A program made the translations under genes and the position numbers. Shown in pieces: positions 7,720 to 15,536 of a stretch of DNA of 64,000 bases. Numbering within the stretch: the first letter of the stretch is position 1; each line of letters begins with the position of its first letter. The notes below the pieces were generated by a model. The model ran no database searches. It was not told the origin of the DNA and was given only the letters and a program-made list of their open reading frames with translations. The stretch covers positions 434,001 to 498,000 of the forward strand of contig NZ_JAODPB010000002.1 in NCBI RefSeq assembly GCF_025770735.1, written 5' to 3'. This DNA comes from Shouchella tritolerans. Lineage in GTDB: Bacteria > Bacillota > Bacilli > Bacillales > Bacillaceae_D.

Positions 7720-9513
7720 TTAACGACCAGTCTGAGCGGGGATGCGTTCATTTTGCTTAAGCGAAGCTTGTACGTTCATTTCCCCATAGCCATAATAGAC
7801 GTTATAACTCCCGTCTCCAAGTTGGTCGCATGCGCCAAGAATGATGTCGCCAATTTGATCGTTGTTTAAGTCTGGATTCGCTGAACGCAATAAGGCAGCA
7901 AGTCCAGCGACATGTGGAGAAGCCATCGATGTTCCTGACAATACGGCATATTGGTTGTCTTTGTATGTGCTCGGAATATTTTCTCCAGGTGCAGCGAGAT
8001 CGACATGGTCTCCAAAATTAGAGAAGAACGAACGGTTGCGGTCTTGGTCTACTGCTGCGACGGTAATCACTTCTGGGTATACAGCAGGGTACATTGGTTC
8101 TTCTGAGTTGTCGTTACCTGAGGCGCTAACAATGACAACATCATGTTCATCTGCATATTGGATTGCTTCATATAATAGATCGGAGTGGTAATAATCGCCG
8201 AGGCTCATATTAATGACGTCCGCTCCATGGTCGACCGCCCAATAAATCCCCCTTGCGACAGAATAAGAAGAACCTTCGCCATTTTCATCGAGCACTTTTA
8301 TAGGCATGATTTTGCTTTGCCAAGATACGCCAGCAATGCCGTCAATATTGTTCGTAACAGCTGCGGCAATGCCAGCAACGTGGCTGCCGTGCCCGTTTGT
8401 GTCTTTATAATCAGAACTGTCGTCAATGGCGTTGTACCCTTCTGTGAGCTTCCCTTTTAAATCTGGATGATTAGGATCAACACCAGTGTCGATGATTGCA
8501 ATCGTCGTATCCGTGCCATTGGCGAAATTCCAACCTTCGTCTGCATGGATTTGTTTAAGGTTCCATTGGTATGGCTTGAAATATTCGTCGTTTGGCTCCA
8601 CCTTTTTTTCTACTGTGCGGACTTGATTCGAAAAGGCATAGTTCGGCTCGGCGAACAATACGGTTTCGTCTTGCTGCAAATCTTCGATCAGTGGTTGAAG
8701 CGCCTTGTTTTCGTCTTTCACAATATAATAAGGGTGGTTGTCGGCTAGCAGTTCGTATCCCTTTTCCTTCGCCCATTCGCTTCCATTTATTTGTGGCGGT
8801 AGTTTCACGACCGCTTGGTTTTCATGAAACGTCTGTATGGTTACATTGTCATCAGATTTGACGTAAATATTCCATCCTAGTCCAGGAACTGCCTGGGCTT
8901 CCAGTTCGTCGGGAAGCTCATCAATGGATGAAAATTGGACATTGGGATCGCTACCATTAACAAAAAACGTTCCAGAACTGTCAGCGATTGCTGCTGTTTT
9001 AGCCAAATAAGATCGGATAAAGCTGAGGTCGATTTCCCCAATGATACGCTGGCCATCCTCTTTGTCCTTACCCATAAGCATAAAGGTGTTGCCGTTTTTA
9101 TTATAAGGATTGGAATAATGCATGCCATTATCTTGATGGATCAACAAGCTTGTATCGATAGTGGAGAGCGTACCGGCGGCTAAAAGCGGCGAGCCTCCTT
9201 CATCTAAAACGGAAAAGCCAGAAATATAAGGGTGTTCATTTAGTTCTTGTTGAAATTCATCCGTAAGGCTCTCCCCCTGGGTATTGCCCCATTTTTCTAA
9301 TTGGCCGGATAGAGAGGAGATGAAAAGTGTGGTCGTTTTTGCTAAGTCTTCTGCCATTAACCGGTCTTTGGAAGTAGAGTGGACTCGACTTTTAGGCTGT
9401 GGTGCATCATAAATAGCTGTATGTGGCTGGCTTTGTTCAACTTGGCCTGTGAAAACCATGCCAGCAATAGCAAGGGCAGCCAATGCGATTCCCCATATTG
9501 CAGGTTTTTTCAT
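7720..9513 (-). CDS. Secreted/anchored subtilisin-like serine protease (S8) with a long N-terminal region
   Basis: The catalytic domain starts near residue 310 and has the full subtilase triad: Asp342 in IAIIDTGVD, His375 in NGHGSHVAG and Ser529 in SGTSMASPH, with oxyanion Asn467 in SASGND. Residues 5-22 are a signal or membrane anchor. Residues 50-230 look like an alpha/beta ligand-sensing (PDC/Cache-like) region rather than an inhibitor I9 domain, and residues 240-295 could be a short propeptide. At 597 residues it is much longer than secreted alkaline subtilisins. ATG 9513 follows AAGGAATGG. It lies four bases after a 32-codon upstream ORF, so translational coupling is likely. Confidence 0.85.
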   Translation of the reverse strand: MKKPAIWGIALAALAIAGMVFTGQVEQSQPHTAIYDAPQPKSRVHSTSKDRLMAEDLAKTTTLFISSLSGQLEKWGNTQGESLTDEFQQELNEHPYISGFSVLDEGGSPLLAAGTLSTIDTSLLIHQDNGMHYSNPYNKNGNTFMLMGKDKEDGQRIIGEIDLSFIRSYLAKTAAIADSSGTFFVNGSDPNVQFSSIDELPDELEAQAVPGLGWNIYVKSDDNVTIQTFHENQAVVKLPPQINGSEWAKEKGYELLADNHPYYIVKDENKALQPLIEDLQQDETVLFAEPNYAFSNQVRTVEKKVEPNDEYFKPYQWNLKQIHADEGWNFANGTDTTIAIIDTGVDPNHPDLKGKLTEGYNAIDDSSDYKDTNGHGSHVAGIAAAVTNNIDGIAGVSWQSKIMPIKVLDENGEGSSYSVARGIYWAVDHGADVINMSLGDYYHSDLLYEAIQYADEHDVVIVSASGNDNSEEPMYPAVYPEVITVAAVDQDRNRSFFSNFGDHVDLAAPGENIPSTYKDNQYAVLSGTSMASPHVAGLAALLRSANPDLNNDQIGDIILGACDQLGDGSYNVYYGYGEMNVQASLKQNERIPAQTGR

Positions 9514-9516
9514 TTG

Positions 9517-9615
9517 TTACCATTCCTTTTTCGTAAAGTGCGTTCTGTTTGTGGAGCTGTCCAAACAGTTGGGAAAACAAGCTTGTAAGGTGCAGTTTGC
9601 AACTTGGACTGTCAT
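9517..9615 (-). CDS. 32-codon leader ORF upstream of the subtilase
   Basis: ATG 9615 is preceded by AAAGGAG eight bases upstream, a stronger ribosome site than that of the subtilase. The peptide starts MTVQVANCTLQACFPNCLD, has Cys residues at 8, 13 and 17 and a basic/aromatic end, and stops with TAA three bases before the subtilase ATG. It has no signal peptide. It could be a leader peptide that couples translation, or a small Cys-rich effector. No family is recognised. Confidence 0.5.
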   Translation of the reverse strand: MTVQVANCTLQACFPNCLDSSTNRTHFTKKEW

Positions 9616-9685
9616 GAATGGGACTCCTTTGTTTTTTTTAGTTTCTATTGGCAACGTCCTGTTCATGCGTGGAATGTATAGGAAA

Positions 9686-9717
9686 TAAAAAAACCAGCAC
9701 ATTGGAGCTGGGCTGGT
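9686..9717 (-). terminator. Terminator of tnrA
   Basis: ACCAGC and GCTGGT pair across a 13-base loop and are followed by seven T residues on the minus strand. The hairpin begins at the tnrA stop codon. Confidence 0.75.
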
Positions 9718-10019
9718 CATTTACGGATATTAAAGGCGGCGTTCAGTTGGCCTCTTAGCATGCGCTCACGGACTTCCTGTTTGCGCAATGCTTTTTGTTC
9801 CATTTTGCGGATTTCGAATGTTTGCATACCATCTTCCATCTTATTAGCAATGTCAACTAATCGCTCGACATCAAGAAAAGAATATTTTCGTGTGCCACCT
9901 TTCGATCGTTCAGGAAACAGCAATTTCCGTTCCTCGTAATAGCGGATTTTTCGTTCTGAAAGACCGGTAAGTTCACTTACAACGCCGATTGTAATTACTT
10001 TCTTATCTTTATAAGACAC
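9717..10019 (-). CDS. tnrA: Nitrogen-metabolism regulator TnrA (MerR family)
   Basis: A MerR-type winged helix dominates the N-terminus, with [36 protein letters not shown] and [13 protein letters not shown], nearly identical to B. subtilis TnrA. TnrA activates or represses nitrogen genes and is inhibited by feedback-inhibited glutamine synthetase. The C-terminal [10 protein letters not shown] resembles the TnrA tail that contacts glutamine synthetase and supports TnrA over GlnR. GTG 10019 follows AGGTGGAG; the frame continues upstream to 10079 without a ribosome site. Length is 100 residues. A perfect TnrA box lies upstream, so autoregulation is likely. Confidence 0.93.
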   Translation of the reverse strand: MSYKDKKVITIGVVSELTGLSERKIRYYEERKLLFPERSKGGTRKYSFLDVERLVDIANKMEDGMQTFEIRKMEQKALRKQEVRERMLRGQLNAAFNIRK

Positions 10020-10065
10020 TCCACTCCACCTCGCTGTAACGGATAATAGCCATGTTGTTTGTAAC

Positions 10066-10118
10066 AATATATCACACAAAAACGATTAATGTGCATTTCA
10101 ATGTAAGAAAATCTGACA
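10066..10118 (-). promoter_or_regulatory. TnrA-activated promoter of tnrA with perfect TnrA box
   Basis: On the minus strand, positions 10118-10102 read TGTCAGATTTTCTTACA, matching the consensus TGTNANATTTTNTNACA at every fixed base. A TATATT -10 lies at 10071-10066 with no good -35. The box centre is about 50 bases before the predicted start point, the spacing of TnrA-activated B. subtilis promoters. Confidence 0.8.
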
Positions 10119-10222
10119 AAATACGTTTGGGGAATTCTGAATAATAGCGCCTGTCAAATTTCCTTGCTTCCGATAAACAAAATAGGTAGACTAAAAATGG
10201 ATTGAAGAGAAGGAGGAAAACA

Positions 10223-10516
10223 ATGCGTCGATATCGTTGGCTATTCGGAGTCGCGGCAAGCATTCTTATTATTGCATTAGGGTTTATTATTCAAGTCGAA
10301 TACGGACCCTCGGATAGTGAGCGCGTGATCGTTGATTACAGTAAAAATGCCTACTCGTCACCTGCTTGCTTTGACCAAGCAGGATTTACAAACAATATAG
10401 GCGAGTCTACATACGGAGAAGTTGCAAATGACTCCACCTACGTCCCTGAGTCATCCTGTACAGCTGTCGAATTTGCTACAAAGCGAGGGCCTCTCTGGTT
10501 CGCTTGGTTTATGTAG
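10223..10516 (+). CDS. Membrane-anchored protein of unknown function, divergent from tnrA
   Basis: A 97-residue frame starts at ATG 10223 right after AGGAGG. It has a basic N-terminus, one membrane helix at about residues 7-24 (including LFGVAASILIIALGFIIQ), and a polar outside part with two Cys residues (in SPACFDQAG and ESSCTAVEF) that could form a disulfide. I do not recognise the family. A possible promoter (TTGCTT, 17 bases, TAGACT) lies at 10167-10195. A degenerate TnrA-like sequence at 10153-10169 suggests, weakly, nitrogen control. Confidence 0.65.
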   Translation: MRRYRWLFGVAASILIIALGFIIQVEYGPSDSERVIVDYSKNAYSSPACFDQAGFTNNIGESTYGEVANDSTYVPESSCTAVEFATKRGPLWFAWFM

Positions 10517-10569
10517 GTTTTTGCTGGCGTGAAAACGGGTACTCGATGGACAAAGGAGGCGTTTTGTCT

Positions 10570-10746
10570 ATGGGGAAACAAAAGAAAGAAACGAGTAAAA
10601 ATTGGAAAGAGCAGCGAAACCGTGATCAAGTAGAACAACCCTTTGATGAATTGCCGCTTGAAGATATTGAAAAAGAGGAAGAGGAGCGTAGGGAGAAAGA
10701 ACGGACGAAAGACGATTCTGAATCAGAGGATGCGTACAAGCCATAA
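10570..10746 (+). CDS. Small highly charged acidic protein, unknown
   Basis: A 58-residue frame begins at ATG 10570, ten bases after AAAGGAGG. The protein is Lys-rich at the start (MGKQKKETSKNWKEQRN) and Glu-rich later (EDIEKEEEERREKE), with no hydrophobic core, so it is probably largely disordered or a single charged helix. It is followed by a terminator. Small charged spore or stress proteins of Bacillus look like this, but I cannot place it in a family. Confidence 0.6.
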   Translation: MGKQKKETSKNWKEQRNRDQVEQPFDELPLEDIEKEEEERREKERTKDDSESEDAYKP

Positions 10747-10786
10747 AGAGAGCTAAACAACGGAAAATGTGACCGTTATCGTTTAT

Positions 10787-10818
10787 GGAGCCATAATAGA
10801 AAAAATGGCTCCTTTTTT
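10787..10818 (+). terminator. Terminator of the small acidic gene
   Basis: GGAGCCAT and ATGGCTCC form an 8-bp stem, followed by TTTTTT. Confidence 0.9.
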
Positions 10819-10884
10819 ATATGCTAAGTTGTAGGGATATTTTGAATATGGTATTATGAATAATTAACGAACGTTTTTCAACGT

Positions 10885-11078
10885 TTGAGGATGTCGATAA
10901 AGTCGATAAAATCACTCAGACTGATAGAAAGCGCTTGTCAGACGAGGAGTGCAAGCGAGGAAGATGCGAATAGAACAGGGGTTCATGAGCAATGGTTTTC
11001 TTGCGCATGAAACGACCAGTTTCAAAGCATATGACCGAGACAAACGACGAAGTATGCGAGCGTTTGTCTACAGTCTGA
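10885..11078 (+). repeat. Dispersed 3'-UTR repeat element, full copy B
   Basis: The left end has the outer module TTGAGGATGTCGATAAAGTC, then CTCAGACTGATAGAAAGCGC and GACGAGGAGTGCAAGCGAGG. The right end is ATGCGAGCGTTTGTCTACAG followed by TCTGA. The ends are imperfect inverted repeats. AACGTTT occurs directly before the left end (10880-10886) and directly after the right end (11079-11085), like a short target duplication. It occupies the leader of the aspartokinase gene. Confidence 0.8.
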
Positions 11079-11120
11079 AACGTTTTTTTAGTTTAGAAAG
11101 AGAGTGGGGCTGGAGAGAAC

Positions 11121-12479
11121 GTGAAAGTAGCAAAATTTGGCGGTTCATCCGTCGCAAATGCAGAGCAAATTAAAAAAGTGGCTGCCATCATCAAAGCGGA
11201 TAAAAAACGGAAAATCGTGGTCGTCTCAGCACCAGGAAAACGTTACTCTGATGATGCAAAAATGACGGACTTGCTGATTACCTTGGCCGAAGCAAGAGTG
11301 GCAGATCAGCCAGTAGAAGCAGCATTCCATGCTGTGATGAGCAGGTATGAATCGATAGCGAACGATTTAGGGCTTAATCGCGATGTGATCGCTGAAATTG
11401 AAGCTGATTTGAAAAATCGCCTTGAGGAAACAGAGGCGGAAAAAGGGCGCTTTCTTGATATAATGAAAGCGAGCGGGGAAGACAACAATGCAAAACTCAT
11501 TGCCGCTTATCTAAGCAAAATCGGTCTAAAAGCTACGTACATAAATCCGAAAGATGCTGGACTTCTTGTTAGTGATGAACCAGGGAATGCCCAAGTGCTA
11601 CCAGAAGCATACGAGGCGCTTGCCAAGTTGGCTGACATGGAAGGGATCGTTGTGTTTCCCGGTTTTTTCGGATTCTCAAAATTAGGAAATCTTGTTACTT
11701 TCCCAAGAGGCGGCTCCGACATTACAGGGGCTATATTGGCGGCTGCTGTTCAAGCCGAGCTTTATGAAAATTTTACTGATGTTGACTCTGTTTATGCTGC
11801 AAACCCATTTATCGTTGAGGACCCAGTTGAAATCAAACGAATGACTTATCGGGAAATGCGCGAACTTTCTTACGCGGGCTTTTCCGTCTTCCATGATGAG
11901 GCCTTGATTCCGGCGTTCCGCAACGGCATCCCTGTATGCGTCAAAAACACAAACAATCCTAAATGCAGCGGCACGTTGATTTTAGCGGAACGTGAACGGT
12001 CGCTTAACCCTGTTATTGGCATTGCTTCCGATGAAGGGTTTGCCACCATTTATGTACGAAAATATTTAATGAACCGCGAAGTCGGATTTGGTCGCCATCT
12101 ATTGCAAATATTGGAAGATGCAGGAATTTCCTATGAGCATATTCCTTCAGGAATTGATGATACATCTGTTATTATCCGCCAAACGCAACTTTCTGATCAG
12201 TTGGAAAGCGCCATTATTGAGCGAATTAAAGATGAACTGAATGTAGATGATGTCCATATTGAGCATGATTTTGCGATGGTCATGCTTGTTGGAGAAGGAA
12301 TGCATAATACGGTAGGCGTAACAGCTAGAGCTTCATCTGCTTTAGCCAAAGCGGGGGTTAACATCGAAATGATTAACCAAGGCTCATCTGAAGTCAGTCT
12401 TGTGTTCGGAATTCATTCAAAAGATACAAAACAAGCAGTCCGCGTGCTCTACGAGGAGTTTTTCGGACAAAAGCAATAG
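11121..12479 (+). CDS. Aspartokinase (class III-like, YclM/ThrD type)
   Basis: Phosphorylates aspartate in the first step of the lysine, threonine, methionine and diaminopimelate pathways. The kinase domain begins with the AKFGGSS signature at residues 4-10 and covers about 280 residues. Two ACT regulatory domains follow from about residue 300, the second containing MLVGEGMHNTVGVTARA and INQGSSEVSLVFGI. The 452-residue length and absence of an internal beta-subunit start match monofunctional aspartokinase III. GTG 11121 follows GGAGAG. No lysine riboswitch was recognised in the leader, which is filled by repeat element B. Which amino acid inhibits it is not predictable here. Confidence 0.9.
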   Translation: MKVAKFGGSSVANAEQIKKVAAIIKADKKRKIVVVSAPGKRYSDDAKMTDLLITLAEARVADQPVEAAFHAVMSRYESIANDLGLNRDVIAEIEADLKNRLEETEAEKGRFLDIMKASGEDNNAKLIAAYLSKIGLKATYINPKDAGLLVSDEPGNAQVLPEAYEALAKLADMEGIVVFPGFFGFSKLGNLVTFPRGGSDITGAILAAAVQAELYENFTDVDSVYAANPFIVEDPVEIKRMTYREMRELSYAGFSVFHDEALIPAFRNGIPVCVKNTNNPKCSGTLILAERERSLNPVIGIASDEGFATIYVRKYLMNREVGFGRHLLQILEDAGISYEHIPSGIDDTSVIIRQTQLSDQLESAIIERIKDELNVDDVHIEHDFAMVMLVGEGMHNTVGVTARASSALAKAGVNIEMINQGSSEVSLVFGIHSKDTKQAVRVLYEEFFGQKQ

Positions 12480-12494
12480 GCTATTATACGGAAA

Positions 12495-12522
12495 GAAGAC
12501 CAGTTGGAGCCAACTGGTCTTC
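12495..12522. terminator. Hairpin between convergent aspartokinase and channel genes
   Basis: A near-perfect 12-13 bp inverted repeat (GAAGACCAGTTGG and complement) with a minimal loop lies between the two stops and can serve both strands. Confidence 0.75.
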
Positions 12523-12535
12523 TGTTGTGTAATTT

Positions 12536-13315
12536 TTACGATGAACGTTCTTTTTTAAGCATCTCTTTCAACTCATCTAATTGGCGTTGGATCGTTTCAA
12601 GTTCTCGGGAATTTGCGTTTTTAGTTTCCTCCTCGTTGGCTTTTTCCACATTATTGACGATGACGCCGATAAATAAATTGAAAATGATAAACGTACCCAC
12701 CAGCACAAACGAAACAAAATAAATCCAAGCCCATTCATTAAATTCCATTAGGGGTCTCATCACACCGCTCGCCCATGACTCAAGTGTGACAACTTGGAAC
12801 AACGTTAATAACGTGAGCTGCAAATTACCGAAGTACTCAGGCGATACTTCGCTAAATAGCATTGTGCCGATGACAGCAAAAATGTAGAAAAAAATCCCCA
12901 TTAAAATCAAAATATTAGCAAGGGAGGGAATGGTCATAATGAGGGCGTCGACGAGGCGCCGCAAAGAAGGTACAACTTTTACAGCACGGAGTACCCGTAA
13001 GACGCGCAAAATACGGAGCACCGTCACAAAATGTCCACCAACAAACACATGGCCGGTTAGTACAATGATAACATCAAACCAATTCCAGCCTTTTCGGAAA
13101 AAAGATCGCCCTTCTGCCGCAAAGCGCATCGCTATTTCAATCGTAAACAGCCAAAGCAAAGTTTGGTCTATAAAATGAAAAAAATGGCGGTTTGTTTCAT
13201 AAATGCTAGGGTACGTTTCTAATCCAACTAATACTGCGTTGAATAAAATAAGCATGATAATCGTTGACTGGAACGTCCTATGGTTGACAACTATAGCAAA
13301 TTTGTCTCTCAGCAA
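12536..13315 (-). CDS. Voltage-gated sodium channel, NaChBac/NavBp type
   Basis: A single-domain six-helix channel subunit that forms tetramers in the cell membrane. The S4 voltage sensor at about 98-115 carries Arg101, Arg104, Arg107, Arg110 and Lys113 at three-residue spacing. The pore filter TLESWAS at 177-183 is the sodium-selective BacNav sequence. S6 includes IIFNLFIGVIVNNV, and a C-terminal coiled coil covers about 236-257. In alkaliphilic Bacillus, NavBP supplies sodium for pH homeostasis, motility and chemotaxis. TTG 13315 is the start, after GGGGAGAA. It is monocistronic. Confidence 0.93.
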   Translation of the reverse strand: MLRDKFAIVVNHRTFQSTIIMLILFNAVLVGLETYPSIYETNRHFFHFIDQTLLWLFTIEIAMRFAAEGRSFFRKGWNWFDVIIVLTGHVFVGGHFVTVLRILRVLRVLRAVKVVPSLRRLVDALIMTIPSLANILILMGIFFYIFAVIGTMLFSEVSPEYFGNLQLTLLTLFQVVTLESWASGVMRPLMEFNEWAWIYFVSFVLVGTFIIFNLFIGVIVNNVEKANEEETKNANSRELETIQRQLDELKEMLKKERSS

Positions 13316-13424
13316 TTTGTGGTTCTCCCCTTAAATAATTGGTACAGCAATTAGAGCGCGTTTTGAGAACGGCGCTCTTCTTATCCTACCAGCAAACGCT
13401 TGAAAAAGGGAAGCGGGAATTCCT

Positions 13425-14276
13425 TTAATGGTGTTTATGAATAATATCGCGTTCAAAAGAGGCACCGATTGCAGCGGAGCGTTTGACAGCTTGATGAATC
13501 GCCTGTTGAAACAATTCTTGGGTTGAAGAACGATCTAAATGGGCAATCGCCGCTTCAGTCGTCCCATTTGGGCTCATGATTTCTTTGTAAAGGTCTTTAG
13601 GCGATTTGCTGCTATCAGAAAGCTGTTTTGCGGCGCCGCCAATCGTTTGGTTAATCAATGCCCTTGCCTCAGTTGGAGAAAGCCCTTCCGCAATGGCGGC
13701 ATTCAGCATGGCCTCGGCTACGTAATAAATATAAGCAGGGCCGCTCCCAGCTACGCCAGTCGCTGCATCCATTTGCTTTTCATCAACAACCGTCACTTTG
13801 CCAATTGACGAAAATAGCGTCTGGGCGAAAGCGAGTTGCCCCTCTGTCGCGTAAGTGCCGATCGATAGTGTTGTGGCCGAGGCAAGTACACGGGCCGACG
13901 TATTTGGCATCGCTCGGATTACCGCTGTTTTGGCAGGCAGCCAGCTTTCCAGCGTTTCAAGCTTTAGACCTGCAGCAACGGAAATGACAAGCTGTTTCTG
14001 TGGATCGAGGAGCGAAACAAGCGAAGCGGCCACTTCTTGGACGTGGTGCGGTTTGATTGCCAGCACGATAGCGTCTTTGCCTTTAACCGCCTCTTCGAAG
14101 GATTGCGCCGTGCAAACGTCATAGGCAGCGTGGAGCTGCTCAAGACGTTTGCGGTTGCTCGCGTTTAATACGGTGATGTAGGGCGCTTTGCCGCCGTTAT
14201 TTTTGGCTATACCGCCTATAAGCGCTTCAGCCATTGAACCGGCGCCTAAAATGGCGAAGGTTGTCTGATATGTCAT
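13425..14276 (-). CDS. proC: Pyrroline-5-carboxylate reductase
   Basis: Reduces pyrroline-5-carboxylate to proline with NAD(P)H. The Rossmann motif ILGAGSMAEALIGG is at residues 9-22. The conserved C-terminal helix region includes GVAGSGPAYIYYVAEAM and LINQTIGGAA, with SPNGTTEAAI close behind. Its 283 residues fit the family. It is the third gene of a leftward proB-proA-proC operon, twelve bases after proA, and thus falls under the T-box upstream of proB. Confidence 0.95.
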   Translation of the reverse strand: MTYQTTFAILGAGSMAEALIGGIAKNNGGKAPYITVLNASNRKRLEQLHAAYDVCTAQSFEEAVKGKDAIVLAIKPHHVQEVAASLVSLLDPQKQLVISVAAGLKLETLESWLPAKTAVIRAMPNTSARVLASATTLSIGTYATEGQLAFAQTLFSSIGKVTVVDEKQMDAATGVAGSGPAYIYYVAEAMLNAAIAEGLSPTEARALINQTIGGAAKQLSDSSKSPKDLYKEIMSPNGTTEAAIAHLDRSSTQELFQQAIHQAVKRSAAIGASFERDIIHKHH

Positions 14277-14288
14277 GAAATAAGCCTC

Positions 14289-15536
14289 CTATTCTTTCAC
14301 TTGTCCTTCCCCATAAATGCCATATTTGCTTGTCGTTAAAGCTTTTAAGCCCATGGGTCCTCTCGCATGGAGTTTTTGGGTACTAATGCCAATTTCAGCT
14401 CCGAATCCAAATTCAAATCCATCTGTAAAACGAGTTGAGGCATTGTGGTATACACAAGCTGCATCGACATTGGCGAAAAAGGCGTCTCGTTCTTCCAAGG
14501 ATTCCGTAATAATCGCTTCAGAATGTTTTGTCCCATATTGATTAATATGAGCAATCGCTTCATTAGTTTCAGCAACAACACGGATTGCTAAGCGCAAATC
14601 CAAATATTCAGTGGACCAGTCCTCCTCGCTCGCTTGTGCGATGCGTGGATCAAGGGCGCAAGCCGCTTCATTGCCAACAAGTGAGACCCCTTTTGCAGAC
14701 AAGCGTTCAACTAGCGTTGGCAAATGGGCTTTCGCAAACGATTGTTCAACAAGAAGTGTCTCGCATGCATTGCATACAGAAGGGCGTTGTGTTTTGGCGT
14801 TGACGACAATGTTAAATGCCATATCAGGGTCGGCAGAGCTAGCGACATACACATGGCAGTTGCCAACACCAGTCTCAATAACGGGAATGGTCGCTTCCTG
14901 TAACACAGTTTGAATTAAATTGGCCCCCCCACGAGGGATAAGGACGTCAATCGTTGATTTTAACTGCATCATGTTGGCTGCTTCCTCTTTCGACGTATCT
15001 TCAAGCAATTGAATGACATCAGGATGAATAGGCGAGTTTTTAAATGCTTTCTTTAATGTGTTGACAATCGCTTTGTTGGAGTGGATAGCGCTCGCGCTTC
15101 CACGTAAGACGACAGCATTGCCGGTTTTGATTGCTAATGTGCAAGCGTCGACGGTCACATTTGGCCTTGCTTCATAAATCATGCCGACTACACCGAACGG
15201 TACGACCATTTCCTTGATAACAAGACCATTCGGCCGTTTGATCTGCTCTTTTACTGCGCCAATCGGGTCAGGCAATTTTATCAAGTGGTCAATGGCTGTG
15301 GCCATCGCTTCAATTCGCGCTTTTGTTAACAACAATCGGTCAATTAAGTGGTCGCTGAGCCCGTTTTTCTTGGAATTGGCGATATCCAATTGATTGGCTT
15401 CGAGCAATACGTCTGTGTCATCCTTGAGTTGTTGGGCCATCGCTTTAAGCAAGTCGTTTTTTTCTACTGTGGTTGCTTGTGAAAGGGATGGAGCATTAGC
15501 TTTTGCTTTTTGTGAAATCCATTTTGCAGTTGTCAT
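14289..15536 (-). CDS. proA: Glutamate-5-semialdehyde dehydrogenase (gamma-glutamyl phosphate reductase)
   Basis: Second step of proline synthesis: NADPH-dependent reduction of glutamyl-5-phosphate. The aldehyde-dehydrogenase fold is present, with the catalytic Cys in PSVCNACETLL and the segments PFGVVGMIYEARPNV and PRGGANL. The start at ATG 15536 (MTTAKWISQKAKANAP) follows AAAAGGAG and overlaps the proB stop by one base (TAATG). An upstream in-frame start at 15569 would run further into proB and lacks support. Length 415 residues. Confidence 0.95.
   Translation of the reverse strand: MTTAKWISQKAKANAPSLSQATTVEKNDLLKAMAQQLKDDTDVLLEANQLDIANSKKNGLSDHLIDRLLLTKARIEAMATAIDHLIKLPDPIGAVKEQIKRPNGLVIKEMVVPFGVVGMIYEARPNVTVDACTLAIKTGNAVVLRGSASAIHSNKAIVNTLKKAFKNSPIHPDVIQLLEDTSKEEAANMMQLKSTIDVLIPRGGANLIQTVLQEATIPVIETGVGNCHVYVASSADPDMAFNIVVNAKTQRPSVCNACETLLVEQSFAKAHLPTLVERLSAKGVSLVGNEAACALDPRIAQASEEDWSTEYLDLRLAIRVVAETNEAIAHINQYGTKHSEAIITESLEERDAFFANVDAACVYHNASTRFTDGFEFGFGAEIGISTQKLHARGPMGLKALTTSKYGIYGEGQVKE

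Noticed and set aside
10885-11120. Lysine riboswitch in the aspartokinase leader
   Set aside because: The leader is filled by the dispersed repeat also found beside unrelated genes, and the conserved L-box blocks are not present.
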